Assembly: GCF_965198245.1 (NCBI RefSeq) | Contig: NZ_OZ240249.1 | Span: 3,968,001-4,032,000, forward strand | DNA from: Poriferisodalis sp965198245 | Lineage (GTDB): Bacteria; Actinomycetota; Acidimicrobiia; Acidimicrobiales; Poriferisodalaceae | Direction of reading: 5' to 3' | Length of the DNA stretch: 64,000 bases | Shown: piece after piece, positions 51,202 to 60,288 of the stretch | Position numbering within the stretch: the stretch's first letter is position 1 | Layout of the letters: every line of letters begins with the position of its first letter | The notes under the pieces: model-generated | The model's input: the letters and a program-made list of their open reading frames with translations, nothing else | Told to the model about the DNA's origin: nothing | The model's database searches: none | Made by a program: the position numbers and the translations under genes

Positions 51202-53748
51202 TCAGTCCGAATTGGGCACGGGGGACCACACGGGGTCGCGGTCGTCGTAGCTGTAGGTCAGCCGTCGAATGCCGTTGCCGGTTGCGTTCATGACGCCGAT
51301 GCCCGCCCGGACGAAAGCAAGGCGGGTGCCGTCGGGCGACCACTTCGGATTCGGGGCTGCAAGGAACATCCCGAGTATCTGCTGCTGGGTGGTCCGGTCG
51401 TCGGTGCCGTCGGCAATCAGGATTCCTGGCCTCTGGAGCCACAGGAGCCTGTTGGTGAACAGGATTCTGGTGCCGTCGGGCGACCACTTCGGCCGGTAGC
51501 TGTGCGTCGGATCGTTGGTCATCTGCTGAGGACAACCACCGTCGGCATCCGCAGTGAACACCTCGAAATCGCCCGGGGAGGCCATGTGCGTGAAGGCGAT
51601 CCTGGTGCCGTCGGGCGACCAGTCCGGGTCTTCGTCGGGCACATCGTTGACGGTGAGCTGCACCCCTCCGGTGCCGTCGGCGCCGATGACGGAGATCTCG
51701 TTGTCGCCGTCGTTGCTGGTGTAGAGGATCTTGGTGCCGTCGGGCGACCACGAGAACTGCGTGTCATGTGTGCTGTTGTCAGTGAGATGCACCACGTCGG
51801 TGCCGTCGGCTGCCATGACCCCGATTTCTTTGTCGCCGTCATCGATCTCGTAGGCAATCTTGGTGCCGTCAGGCGACCATTTCGGCAGCGAATCGGACGT
51901 GGTGTTGTCGGTGAGATGCACCACGTCAGTGCCGTCGGCCGCCATCACAGCGATCTCCGGGTCGCCGTCGTTGGTGACGTAGGTGATCTGGGTGCCGTCA
52001 GGCGAGAAGTCAGGGGCCCAGTCGTCGACGTCGTTGTCAGTGAGCCGCTGCTTGCCGGTCCCATCGGAATTGATCACGAAGATCTCGTCGTCGGTGGATT
52101 TGCTGCTGAAGGCGATCTTGGTGCCGTCGGGCGACCACACCGGGTCGATGTTGTGGTTGCGGTCGCTGGTCAGCTTGGTCTCGTTGCTGCCGTCGGCATC
52201 CACCACGAAGATCTCGCCGCCGTGGGCGCCCCACGCGTAGTAGGCGATCTTGGTGCCGTCAGGCGACCATGATGCGGCTTGCTCGGTGTGGCCGCTGGTG
52301 GTGACCTGGGTGAGATCGGTGCCGTCGGGCTCGGCGGTGTACAGCTCACGCTGGTCATAGGACCAGAAGAGGATCTTGCTGCCGTCGGGCGACCACACCG
52401 GATCCTTGCCTTTTGCGACCTCGGTGCTGCCGCTGCCGTCGACGCTCGCTACGTAAATCCTGCCGTAGTTGCGGTAGGCGATCTTGGTGCCATCAGGCGA
52501 CCACGCCATCTGATCATCAACCGTGACAGTGTCGTTGACCTGCACGAGGTTCTCACCAGCGGAGTCCACGACGTAGTAGTCGCGGTTGTAGAAGGCCACC
52601 TTGGTGCCGTCGGGCGACCATACGGGCTCCCTGGCTTTCCCGGCGTAGAACACGGCTTCGTCGGTGCCGTCGGGCGCAATGGACTTGATCTTGGCTGGGT
52701 GGCCGAGGGCCTGCTCGGTCTGGTAGATGATGGTGGTTCCGTCAGGGGACCACGACGGGTAACGGTTCTCGTAGCTGTCATCGGTGAGGCGCACACGGTT
52801 GGTGCCGTCGGCGCCGATGGCGAAGAGCTCGTAGTCGGCGGCGACTTCGGTGTAGTACGCGATCTTGGTGCTGTCGGGCGACCACTCGGTTCCGTGCACG
52901 TCGCTCGAGTGGCTCGTGACCATTTCCTGGTTGCTGCCGTCGGCATCCATCACCTGGATGGAGAACGCGTCGCCGGGGTTGGAATAGGCGATGCGGTACA
53001 CGCCGCCCGACTCCGACTCCTCCGATGCCTGCTCATCTGCGGCCGGTGTGCCTGCTCGTGCACAGACGTCCTCACCGTCGTCCGCGTCGTCACCGTCGTC
53101 ACCGTCGTCGCTGTCGTCGCTGTCGTCGCCGTCGTCGGTGTCGGTGTCGCCTCCGCCGTCATCGACAACTGCACCGCCTTGCTTCCCCGCGAGGACGCCC
53201 AACAGCTGGGTGTCGTCAGCGTCGATCTCGGTATCGCTGTCGTCACTGCTGTCGCCGGCGATGACCCCGGTGTCCGGGTCGCAATCCGGCGCATTCTCAG
53301 CCGCGACGAAGTCGTTCCGGAGATTGATTCGCCTGTACCCCGACCAGCCCGACAGCTCGCCATCGCGCCACGCTTTGACCCGATAGGTGTACGAAGCACC
53401 CGCGTCACGGGCGCACACGTCGGCAAACGAGGTGTCAGTCGCCGTCGTGTCGTGGGCAATCACATGGAACGCTCCGATTGCGTCCACACCAGGACGGCGG
53501 CGCAGCACCTGATAGCCCGTCACCGATGCAGCGTCCTGCGCGGGCGCGCCCCAGCTCAACTCCACAACTCCGTCGACGATCGCTGCGGAAGGCCTCGACG
53601 GGCGGTCGGGTGACGGCGCCGCATGCGCCGCCACCGGCGCCAGCACTGCCGCGGCGACCACGACCGCCACAACCGCCGAAGCCCAACCTCGGCGATGTCG
53701 TCTCACCGAGGGAGGGGGGGGGGGGGGGTATCGCAGTTGGCATTGCAT
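51202..53748 (-). CDS. Secreted 13-repeat TolB/PD40 propeller protein with FnIII-like domain
   Basis: 848 residues from ATG 53748. The N-terminal leader contains a six-Pro run encoded by a C15 tract, then RRHRRGWASAVVAVVVAAAV with an AHA cleavage site (signal peptide). Residues about 50-150 resemble fibronectin type III (VDGVVELSWGAPAQDAAS, VTGYQVLRR, YTYRVKAWRDGELSGWSGY). A Ser/Asp-rich linker follows to about 245. The rest is thirteen WSPDGTKIAY-type PD40 blades, roughly 43 residues each. It should be an extracellular scaffold or binding protein. No enzymatic motif is seen. The start is uncertain: ATG 53743 has a better AGGAG spacing but is out of frame at the present tract length, and GTG 53706 lies just after the tract. 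Confidence 0.82.
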   Translation of the reverse strand: MQCQLRYPPPPPPSVRRHRRGWASAVVAVVVAAAVLAPVAAHAAPSPDRPSRPSAAIVDGVVELSWGAPAQDAASVTGYQVLRRRPGVDAIGAFHVIAHDTTATDTSFADVCARDAGASYTYRVKAWRDGELSGWSGYRRINLRNDFVAAENAPDCDPDTGVIAGDSSDDSDTEIDADDTQLLGVLAGKQGGAVVDDGGGDTDTDDGDDSDDSDDGDDGDDADDGEDVCARAGTPAADEQASEESESGGVYRIAYSNPGDAFSIQVMDADGSNQEMVTSHSSDVHGTEWSPDSTKIAYYTEVAADYELFAIGADGTNRVRLTDDSYENRYPSWSPDGTTIIYQTEQALGHPAKIKSIAPDGTDEAVFYAGKAREPVWSPDGTKVAFYNRDYYVVDSAGENLVQVNDTVTVDDQMAWSPDGTKIAYRNYGRIYVASVDGSGSTEVAKGKDPVWSPDGSKILFWSYDQRELYTAEPDGTDLTQVTTSGHTEQAASWSPDGTKIAYYAWGAHGGEIFVVDADGSNETKLTSDRNHNIDPVWSPDGTKIAFSSKSTDDEIFVINSDGTGKQRLTDNDVDDWAPDFSPDGTQITYVTNDGDPEIAVMAADGTDVVHLTDNTTSDSLPKWSPDGTKIAYEIDDGDKEIGVMAADGTDVVHLTDNSTHDTQFSWSPDGTKILYTSNDGDNEISVIGADGTGGVQLTVNDVPDEDPDWSPDGTRIAFTHMASPGDFEVFTADADGGCPQQMTNDPTHSYRPKWSPDGTRILFTNRLLWLQRPGILIADGTDDRTTQQQILGMFLAAPNPKWSPDGTRLAFVRAGIGVMNATGNGIRRLTYSYDDRDPVWSPVPNSD
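53714..53728. repeat. Homopolymer of 15 G (C15 on the coding strand) at the 5' end of the propeller gene
   Basis: Fifteen G in a row lie between the candidate start codons (53748, 53743) and the signal peptide of the secreted propeller gene. At 15 the frame is open from ATG 53748. At 14 it would instead be open from ATG 53743, which has the better-spaced AGGAG. Confidence 0.85.
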
Positions 53749-53828
53749 TCTCCTAACTTAAGAAAAGGGCTTGGCCAACCGGCCGACGCCTGCACGACGC
53801 GACCGGCTGCTGAGGCCCGTTCGGTGCG

Positions 53829-54944
53829 CTACTCGAGGTAGCTCCAGTCGGTCCGTGCTGCGCCGAAGATCAGGCCGTCGTGGCGCACGACCCACGACCG
53901 CATGTACGCGGGGCCTGTTCCGGCCTCGTTGTCGGCCTCAGTGATCCACACGCCCTCCGGGCCCGCATCAAGTGCAGCCGAACCGAGCACATCGACGATG
54001 CTGCGACCCTCCAGCTCAGGGTCGAAGAAGGCCGAGATGATCTCGCCGTCCCGATTGGCGACGAAGACGATCCACCGTGCATCGAAGTTCGACGTGTTGT
54101 AGTACGCGAGGGTCGCGGTGATGCTGCCTAGGACAGAGTCGGAACTCGAAAATCGGTCTGTGTAGCCGTCCAATCCCGATTCGTCATAGCCGGCGATGGC
54201 GGCCGCGACGCCGTCCTCGACAAACCCGTCGGCGTTGATGTAGTAACCGGACGCGAAGAGCAGCCCGTCGTGGCGCACCACCCAGGCAGATTTGAGCTGG
54301 GTCTCCCCGAAGTCCCCTGCCTCCAAGTCGCCCGTCGCGGGATTCTGGAACACATAGGTCACCCATGTGCCGTTCTCGTCTGCGGCCAGCATTTCGGGCC
54401 CGAAGGCGTAGCCGCCGGCATCGACGCCCACCCAGCTCGTCAACGACGAACCGACGCGCTCCGGGTCGAAGTGGGCGAGGACTTCCCCTTCGGTGTCGAC
54501 GATGAATACGTACCACTGGTCGTCGACGCTCTCGATGTCGCTGTAGTGGGCCAGCGTGGCCTCGCGGCCATCGCTGCGGTACTTCTCGATCGCCGAGTCG
54601 ACGACCCAGCGCGTGTACAGCACAGCTTCAGATTTCGGCGGTGCGGCGGCCATTGCGTCGCTGTCCCCGTCGTCGCTGTCCCCGTCGTCGCTGCCCCCGT
54701 CGTCGCTGTCCCCGTCGTCGCTGCCCCCGTCGTCGCTGCCAGGACCGGACGTGGTCGTCGGAGGCTCGGTAGCAACAACAGGCGCCGCAGTGCCGCCTTC
54801 GGTCTCTGCGCTTGCCGCCGTCACCGACGGCGCATCGGACTCCGGCATGGCATCGCCGTCATCGGCCTCATCGCTGCAGCCGGCGATTCCCAGATGCGTC
54901 ACGGCAGCCAGCATCACGGCGAGGGCAATGTTCTTCTTGTTCAT
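53829..54944 (-). CDS. Lipoprotein with two Cache-like sensory domains
   Basis: 371 residues from the ATG at 54944, chosen because the lipoprotein signal begins there (MNKKNIALAVMLAAVTHLGI, lipidated Cys in GIAGC, about residue 23). A Thr/Ala linker and a GDSDD repeat (15-nt tandem repeat at 54655-54735) follow to about residue 95. The remainder holds two similar units with Cache-domain features: the first with QWYVFIVDTEGEVLAHFDPE and SAWVVRHDGLLFASGYY, the second with RWIVFVANRDGEIISAFFDP and RSWVVRHDGLIFGAART. Cache domains bind small ligands outside the cell. With no transmembrane signalling part, this looks like a free-standing ligand-binding lipoprotein. Confidence 0.8.
   Translation of the reverse strand: MNKKNIALAVMLAAVTHLGIAGCSDEADDGDAMPESDAPSVTAASAETEGGTAAPVVATEPPTTTSGPGSDDGGSDDGDSDDGGSDDGDSDDGDSDAMAAAPPKSEAVLYTRWVVDSAIEKYRSDGREATLAHYSDIESVDDQWYVFIVDTEGEVLAHFDPERVGSSLTSWVGVDAGGYAFGPEMLAADENGTWVTYVFQNPATGDLEAGDFGETQLKSAWVVRHDGLLFASGYYINADGFVEDGVAAAIAGYDESGLDGYTDRFSSSDSVLGSITATLAYYNTSNFDARWIVFVANRDGEIISAFFDPELEGRSIVDVLGSAALDAGPEGVWITEADNEAGTGPAYMRSWVVRHDGLIFGAARTDWSYLE
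54655..54735. repeat. 15-nt in-frame repeat encoding Gly-Asp-Ser-Asp-Asp linker
   Basis: Five to six units of tcgctgtccccgtcg and variants lie in the Cache lipoprotein gene and encode a GDSDD/GGSDD linker between the lipid anchor and the first Cache domain. Confidence 0.85.
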
Positions 54945-55078
54945 GATGAGCTTCTCCGAGCCGTCAGATTTCGTCGGGTTCGTTCCCGAACAGGTCAAAC
55001 AATGAGGCGCGGCACAGTCATCGGTCGATTCGGGCGCTTACGTCACCCGGATCGACCGATGACTGTCTGCGCGATTTC

Positions 55079-58000
55079 CTACAGACCGCCGGCGCGCTGA
55101 CCGGTCGCGTTGTAGGCGTACAGCTTGTGATCTGTGCTGTCGAGCACCCACATCGTCGACCCGTCTGACCACAATCCGCGCGGATGGTCATTTGCGCTCG
55201 CAAGATTGAACTCCTGGGTGAGGGTGCGGGCGCCCCATTCCGTGTCGGTCATGCGGTAGGAGTAGACCATGTCATCGCGCTCGTCGACCACCCACATGAT
55301 GCTGCCGTCGGACCATATGCCGCTCGCATCCTGGTTGTCTGCATGGAGCCCGATATCCCTTTCGGGGTCCAGAGCTCCGGTCTCGAGCACATACGCATAG
55401 ATTCTCGAATCGCTCTTGTCCAGCACCCACATCGTCGTCGTTTCATTGCCCCACATGCCGTATGCAAACTCGTTCGCAGAGTCGTAATCGGCGGATGCCA
55501 ACTCTTCACCCGAGGAGTTCAATTCATAGAACTTCGAGTAGATGTCATCACGCCAAAAGTGAGTGGAGCGCTTGCCGTTGGCAATATGGAAACTGCCAGA
55601 GTCGACATCGACCCAGAAGCCGCGTACAGCAGACACATGGCCAGGGAACACAAACGAATCGTCGGGTTTATATTCGCTGAACGAGTCGTCGCCAATCGAC
55701 CATGCCAACGCCGCGTCACGCCCCTGATCGGCCACCCAGACAAGGTTGCGGCCTGCGTCACCTGATACGCCTCGTGAACTCTTCGACCGATATTGATCGT
55801 CGTTGCAGCCGGCATTCAAGTTGATGTCTTTGCTCTGCACTCGGCCGAACAACGTTGTGGAATCGTTCGACGTATCCGAGTCTGTCAGCGTCTCGCCACT
55901 GCACCCGAAACCGTTCACGTTGATGTCATCATCGGTGACGGCAACGGAGACAGTGCCGATACCGACGCTGTCATACTCATTCGAGCTGGCGTCTGCGTCG
56001 ACAAGGTGGAGAAGACGAGCGAAATCATGGCCGCTGTCAGCGTCGTGGGCAGCAGTAACTGTGACGGTCTGCGCCGTGGACCAGTTCAAGGCAGTGAACG
56101 TCAGGCTGGCCGGCTTTGTTTCGACTTCCCAGACGCCGGTCACCGCTACTTTGACGACGACATCGGAGGACGTCGGGGCGGCGTTGAGCACAACGGTGTA
56201 GGTGCCGCTGCCACCCTCATCTACCGTCAGCCTGCTGACCGAGACGGTGGCTCCCGGAGCGATCACAACGGCGTCGTCGCCAGAATCGTCGTCCCCGGAA
56301 GTGTCGTCCCCAGACTCGTCATCCCCAGAAGTGTCGTCACCGCTGGTTTCATCGTTGTCGGTGACGGCAATGGCGACGTCGCTGACGGTGATGTGAGCGC
56401 TGGCAGGGCTGACTGTGTGGCTGATGGTTGCTTCGTCGTCCGTGCTGTCAGCGTCCTCAAGCGCGGACACGGTGACGTCTTGCGATGTGGACCAGTTCAA
56501 GCTCGTGAACGTCAGTGTCGACGGCGACACGGTGATATCGCTGTCCCCGCTCACCGTGACACCGATGAGGATGTCATTGCTTGGAGCCGCGTCGAGCACG
56601 ACCGAGTACGAGGAGTTGCTGCCCTCATCGAATGCCAGCGAATCGACCGTGACAACCACATCGTCCGTGTCGTTCACAGCCACCGCGACCGGGTCGATAC
56701 GGACACCGACGAACTCGCTGCTCGACGTGCCGTCGACGGTCACACGGTGAAAGACGGTTGCGGTTCCGTCGGCCCGGTCTGCGTCGTCGCTCGCAGTGAC
56801 GACGACTTGCTGTTCTTCGAGCCAATTCGTCGGCGTAAAGGTCAGCAGGCTGGGTGCGACGGAGACGGTGGCATCTCCCATTTTCCAAACCTCGATCACG
56901 ACATTTGAGGCAGGGGCTGAGTCAAGCACCACGGTGTAGGGGGTGCTGCTCGGTTCGTCGATCACCAGTGCGAGGGCGGAAACCGTTATCCCGGCGGTAT
57001 CGATGTCGAGTGCGGTGAGCCCAAGCGTGTCGATGACGACGGCGTCGTATTCGTCCGAGCTGCTCTCGGCGTTGACGGTATGGGTGATCTGGATGCCGTC
57101 GTTGAACGTGTCGCTGTCATGGGTGATGCTGATCGTGATGTCTTGGGGCGTGTACCAGTTCTGCGGAGTAAACGTCAACGAGCTCGGCGATATCGAGAAG
57201 TCCTCGTTCTCGGTGTGGGTGACATCAATGACAACATCGGCGTCGGGCTCAGCCCGCAGGACCAGCGAATACGCAACGCTGTCTCCTTCGAAGACATCAC
57301 CCCAAGTGTCGGGAATCATCAGCTCCACGCCGGGATCTACGGCTTGTTCTTCTTCTGTGTCGCCCGGATGCGTATATGCGAACAGCTTGCGATCGGCCTC
57401 GTCGACAATCCACATGGTCGTGCCGTCAGACCAGATGCCCCGCGGCCGGTCATTGTCACCGTCAGTCTGGAACTCATGCTCGACCTGGCGTTCGCCGCGC
57501 GAGTCTTCGTCCATCGAATAGGCAAAAAGCTTGGCGCCGCTCAGGTCGCTGACCCACATGACAGCACCGTCGGACCAGAGTCCTCGCGGGCTTCCGTTCA
57601 AGGGATCCAATGTGAGTTCTTGATTGTGCAGACGATCGCCCGTGAAGAGGTCATAAGCGAAAATCAGGTCGAAATGGCTGTCGAGCACATAGATCGTCTG
57701 GCCGTCGGACCAGATGTCTTCCGGCTGCCGGTTCGGTGCGTCGAGCGCAATTTCTACATCCGGAACGTGCTGGCCTGCCTCACGGTCGAACGCCACAATC
57801 GTTCGCTGGTTGGTTCCACTGGGTGCAGCGGATCCATCCGCTGGGGACCCAGGCGTTGGGGCGACCACGTAGAGATACTGGTCGTTGGCCCAAATGCCTG
57901 AGTGGGAATCGGCAACCGCGACGGTGTCGATGTCGTCCTCATGGATCTGATCGCCAAACCGATACGCACCAGCGTCCTCCAGGGAAAGTGCGCGCACCTG

Positions 58001-58303
58001 ACTCGAGTCGCGCGTGCTGACGTACATGGTGGACCCGATCCCAGCAATCGCTGTCGGGCTGTTCCAGGCAGCGTGCAGGTCGATGTCCCGGTTCGAGTCG
58101 CGATCCCAGGTGACCGAGGCGTCATCGTCCCCGGATTGTGCTGCGGCAGGCAGGGCGACCGTCGCCGTGGCCAGAGCCGCTGCCAGCGTCGCTATGAGCA
58201 ATCGCTTCAGCCTCCCTCGCTTGCGGGCAGACCCCCAAGACCCGGAGGAGCTGTGACCATGATCGCGATGCATGTATGCCATGCACAGAATTGTAGGCCG
58301 CAC
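55079..58303 (-). CDS. Large secreted protein: two WSDG propellers separated by Calx-beta-like repeats
   Basis: 1,074 residues from the GTG at 58303 (ATGs at 58282 and 58273 are equally plausible). A signal peptide (RLKRLLIATLAAALATATVA, cleaved near AAAQS) is followed by propeller 1 (about 60-320; blades with GIWSDGTTMWIVD and LFAY), then about five Calx-beta-like or cadherin-like units (about 330-830; repeating YTVVL-APxSxVVI and SLTFTALNWSTAQTVTVTA with D-x-D calcium-type acidic turns), an ETSGDDTSGDDESGDD acidic linker before the last unit, and propeller 2 (about 860-1070; GLWSDGSTMWVLDSTDHKLY). No anchor is visible at the C-terminus. The architecture points to an extracellular adhesion or matrix protein. 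Confidence 0.82.
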   Translation of the reverse strand: MRPTILCMAYMHRDHGHSSSGSWGSARKRGRLKRLLIATLAAALATATVALPAAAQSGDDDASVTWDRDSNRDIDLHAAWNSPTAIAGIGSTMYVSTRDSSQVRALSLEDAGAYRFGDQIHEDDIDTVAVADSHSGIWANDQYLYVVAPTPGSPADGSAAPSGTNQRTIVAFDREAGQHVPDVEIALDAPNRQPEDIWSDGQTIYVLDSHFDLIFAYDLFTGDRLHNQELTLDPLNGSPRGLWSDGAVMWVSDLSGAKLFAYSMDEDSRGERQVEHEFQTDGDNDRPRGIWSDGTTMWIVDEADRKLFAYTHPGDTEEEQAVDPGVELMIPDTWGDVFEGDSVAYSLVLRAEPDADVVIDVTHTENEDFSISPSSLTFTPQNWYTPQDITISITHDSDTFNDGIQITHTVNAESSSDEYDAVVIDTLGLTALDIDTAGITVSALALVIDEPSSTPYTVVLDSAPASNVVIEVWKMGDATVSVAPSLLTFTPTNWLEEQQVVVTASDDADRADGTATVFHRVTVDGTSSSEFVGVRIDPVAVAVNDTDDVVVTVDSLAFDEGSNSSYSVVLDAAPSNDILIGVTVSGDSDITVSPSTLTFTSLNWSTSQDVTVSALEDADSTDDEATISHTVSPASAHITVSDVAIAVTDNDETSGDDTSGDDESGDDTSGDDDSGDDAVVIAPGATVSVSRLTVDEGGSGTYTVVLNAAPTSSDVVVKVAVTGVWEVETKPASLTFTALNWSTAQTVTVTAAHDADSGHDFARLLHLVDADASSNEYDSVGIGTVSVAVTDDDINVNGFGCSGETLTDSDTSNDSTTLFGRVQSKDINLNAGCNDDQYRSKSSRGVSGDAGRNLVWVADQGRDAALAWSIGDDSFSEYKPDDSFVFPGHVSAVRGFWVDVDSGSFHIANGKRSTHFWRDDIYSKFYELNSSGEELASADYDSANEFAYGMWGNETTTMWVLDKSDSRIYAYVLETGALDPERDIGLHADNQDASGIWSDGSIMWVVDERDDMVYSYRMTDTEWGARTLTQEFNLASANDHPRGLWSDGSTMWVLDSTDHKLYAYNATGQRAGGL

Positions 58304-58498
58304 AAGGATGGCTTCATGTCTTCATGCGTGCAGTGCACCTTGTGTGTGCGATGCGATGCGATGCTGTGCGTCACGGCGGCCGTCGGGCAGCGGCGCACAG
58401 TCAGTTGTCGCCGACGCGGCGTGCGGCGCGCACGGTCGAGCCGGGTCGCTGCACGCACCGCCGGGCCGTCGCCATCGGCAGGCGGGCCGACACCGCGC

Positions 58499-58937
58499 CG
58501 ACGCATTCCCACCTATGAGCTGCTGGACGATGCGACCCTGGATCGGCTCGAGGCGCATGCGGAAGCCATGACTGGGATCGCCCTCACCCAGCTCGTGCGA
58601 CCTGGTGCGCCGTTTGCTCGAGGGGCTCACCCTCAACGACAACGCCCTCGGGACGTCGGCGTTCAGCGAGGCCGGTCCGGGCGGCAACTACCTGGCGACT
58701 GCCCACACCATGGCGAACTTCGAGACGGCCAACTTCGAGTCGGCACTGTGCGAAACCCGGTCGTTCGAGCAATGGTCCGAGGAAGGCAGCCTCGACATGG
58801 CCCAGCGCGCCAACCACCAGTGGAAGCAGATGCTGGCCGACTACGAGCCGCCGCCGCCGCTCGACCCGCCGGTCGACCGTGAGCTGCAAGCCTTCGTCGA
58901 CGACTGCAAGGCAGCCGCGCCCGACGCCTGGTACTGA
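58499..58937 (+). pseudogene. Trimethylamine methyltransferase (MttB) family remnant
   Basis: The C-terminal about 110 residues (58605-58937) read LEGLTLNDNALGTSAFSEAG, PGGNYLATAHTMANFE, QWSEEGSLDMAQRANHQWKQ and MLADYEPPPPLD, typical of the MttB superfamily end. In another frame just upstream, IPTYELLDDATLDRLEAHAE matches the family N-terminus and TGIALTQLVRPGAPF an internal strand. About 350 residues of barrel between them are missing, and a frameshift separates the parts. The intact enzyme would demethylate a quaternary or tertiary amine. This copy cannot. It reads toward the AbiEi-like gene. Confidence 0.75.
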
Positions 58938-59110
58938 CCCCGCTCGTTCTTGAGCATGCCGCCCGCACCGGGCCGCGCGGATAGGCGACCGCTCGGAATG
59001 CTGCTGTCACGCTTTCTGTGCGCAGATTTGCCGTTTGTGGCGGCATTTTTGCGCAGAGTCTGTCGTCGGGGCTGCCGGGAATCGCCGCTTATCTGCTAAC
59101 GCTCTCAGGA

Positions 59111-59148
59111 TGTTTCAGAAAATTACTTGTTTCACTGCTATTGAAACA
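59111..59148. promoter_or_regulatory. Operator with TGTTTCA/TGAAACA inverted and direct repeats
   Basis: TGTTTCA occurs at 59111-59117 and 59128-59134, and its inverse TGAAACA at 59142-59148, the last two forming a perfect palindrome with a 7-base spacer, 9 bases before the ATG at 59158. The region is markedly AT-richer than its surroundings. The neighbouring AbiEi-like protein carries an HTH, so autoregulation is the simplest reading. Confidence 0.65.
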
Positions 59149-59157
59149 GAGTAAGAT

Positions 59158-60288
59158 ATGAAACGAACTCGAATCACTGTCCACCATCCCGGAACCCGAG
59201 CAACCATGCCATCGTCAAGCCTTCCCAGCGAAACTCGAATAATCCGAGACCTGACTCGCACGCTTGCTGCTCGGTTGCCGACAGGTTGGAACGCCGACGT
59301 AGGCCTCGACGCACGAATCGGTGCAACGGCGCTCAGGCCCGATGCCGTCGTCAAGGTTAAGTCGCCGAGTGGAGAGTCCGCTCAGATCGTCATCGAGGCC
59401 AAACGGCGGATCGAACCTCGCGCGGCAAGATCGGTGGTGGACCAGGTGCAGCAGTACTGCACCGCCCTAGAAGAGGAAGCAGTGCCAATCGTTGGCGCCG
59501 CCTACCTCTCGCCGCGCACTCGAGACACACTCGTGAGCTGCGGCGTCGGCTACATCGACACCACTGGCAACGTCAAGTTGGAAGTCTCGTCGCCGGGACT
59601 GTTCATCTCGGCTGCGGGCGCTGACCGTGATCCCTGGCCCGCGGAGTATCCGCTGACTTCTCTCCGTGGTCGCGGCGCTGCTGTCGCACTGCGAGCCATC
59701 ATCGACAATTCGCCGCCATTCGGCATCCGACGGCTTGCGGAAACCACCGCGGCATCAGCACCGACGCTCTCGCGTGTCATTGAATTGCTCGACCGCGAAG
59801 GGATCACTACGCGCGAGCCACGCGGCCGCGTTCTTGATGTCGATTGGAAAGCCGCCATCCGCCGGTGGGCCGAGGACTACGGACAGTTGACGTCAAACCA
59901 GCCGTCCATGTTGCTTGATCCGCGCGGGCTTCGAACCACCGAACGTCGCCTCGCACGCACTTCGTTCAAGTATGCGGCCACCGGTGCTTTCGCGGCCCAA
60001 CGCTTCAACCCGATCGCGGGCGCGAGAACGGCGACGCTCTTTGTCGAGGACCCCTACGAAGCGGCTCACGAACTCGGCCTGCGCGAAGTCGACTATGGCG
60101 CGAACGTCGTTCTGCTCGAACCGTTTGACCCGATCGTGTTCGAAGGCGCCACGATCCGCAACCGTCTGCGCTGCGTCAGCCCGAGCCAACTCGCTGTCGA
60201 CTTGCTGACTGGACCAGGTCGAGAGCCGTCGCAAGGCGAAGCACTCTTCGATTGGATGACGAGCAATGAACAAGCTTGGCGAACGTAG
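59158..60288 (+). CDS. AbiEi-like antitoxin/regulator with PD-(D/E)xK-like and HTH domains
   Basis: 376 residues, ATG at 59158 (Met at 59206 is an alternative). The N-terminal domain shows RPDAVVKV and QIVIEAKRR, giving Asp62 ... Glu80-x-Lys82, a PD-(D/E)xK nuclease-fold signature. A helix-turn-helix follows at about 190-230 (FGIRRLAETTAASAPTLSRV, IELLDREGITTRE). The C-terminal part (residues 260-370, VNVVLLEPFDPIVFEGA-like, CVSPSQLAVDLLTGPGR) resembles AbiEi-type antitoxins of type IV toxin-antitoxin systems. The next frame overlaps by 23 bases and is a nucleotidyltransferase relic, matching AbiE organisation. It probably represses its own promoter at the palindrome upstream. Whether the nuclease-like residues act is unknown. 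Confidence 0.75.
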   Translation: MKRTRITVHHPGTRATMPSSSLPSETRIIRDLTRTLAARLPTGWNADVGLDARIGATALRPDAVVKVKSPSGESAQIVIEAKRRIEPRAARSVVDQVQQYCTALEEEAVPIVGAAYLSPRTRDTLVSCGVGYIDTTGNVKLEVSSPGLFISAAGADRDPWPAEYPLTSLRGRGAAVALRAIIDNSPPFGIRRLAETTAASAPTLSRVIELLDREGITTREPRGRVLDVDWKAAIRRWAEDYGQLTSNQPSMLLDPRGLRTTERRLARTSFKYAATGAFAAQRFNPIAGARTATLFVEDPYEAAHELGLREVDYGANVVLLEPFDPIVFEGATIRNRLRCVSPSQLAVDLLTGPGREPSQGEALFDWMTSNEQAWRT

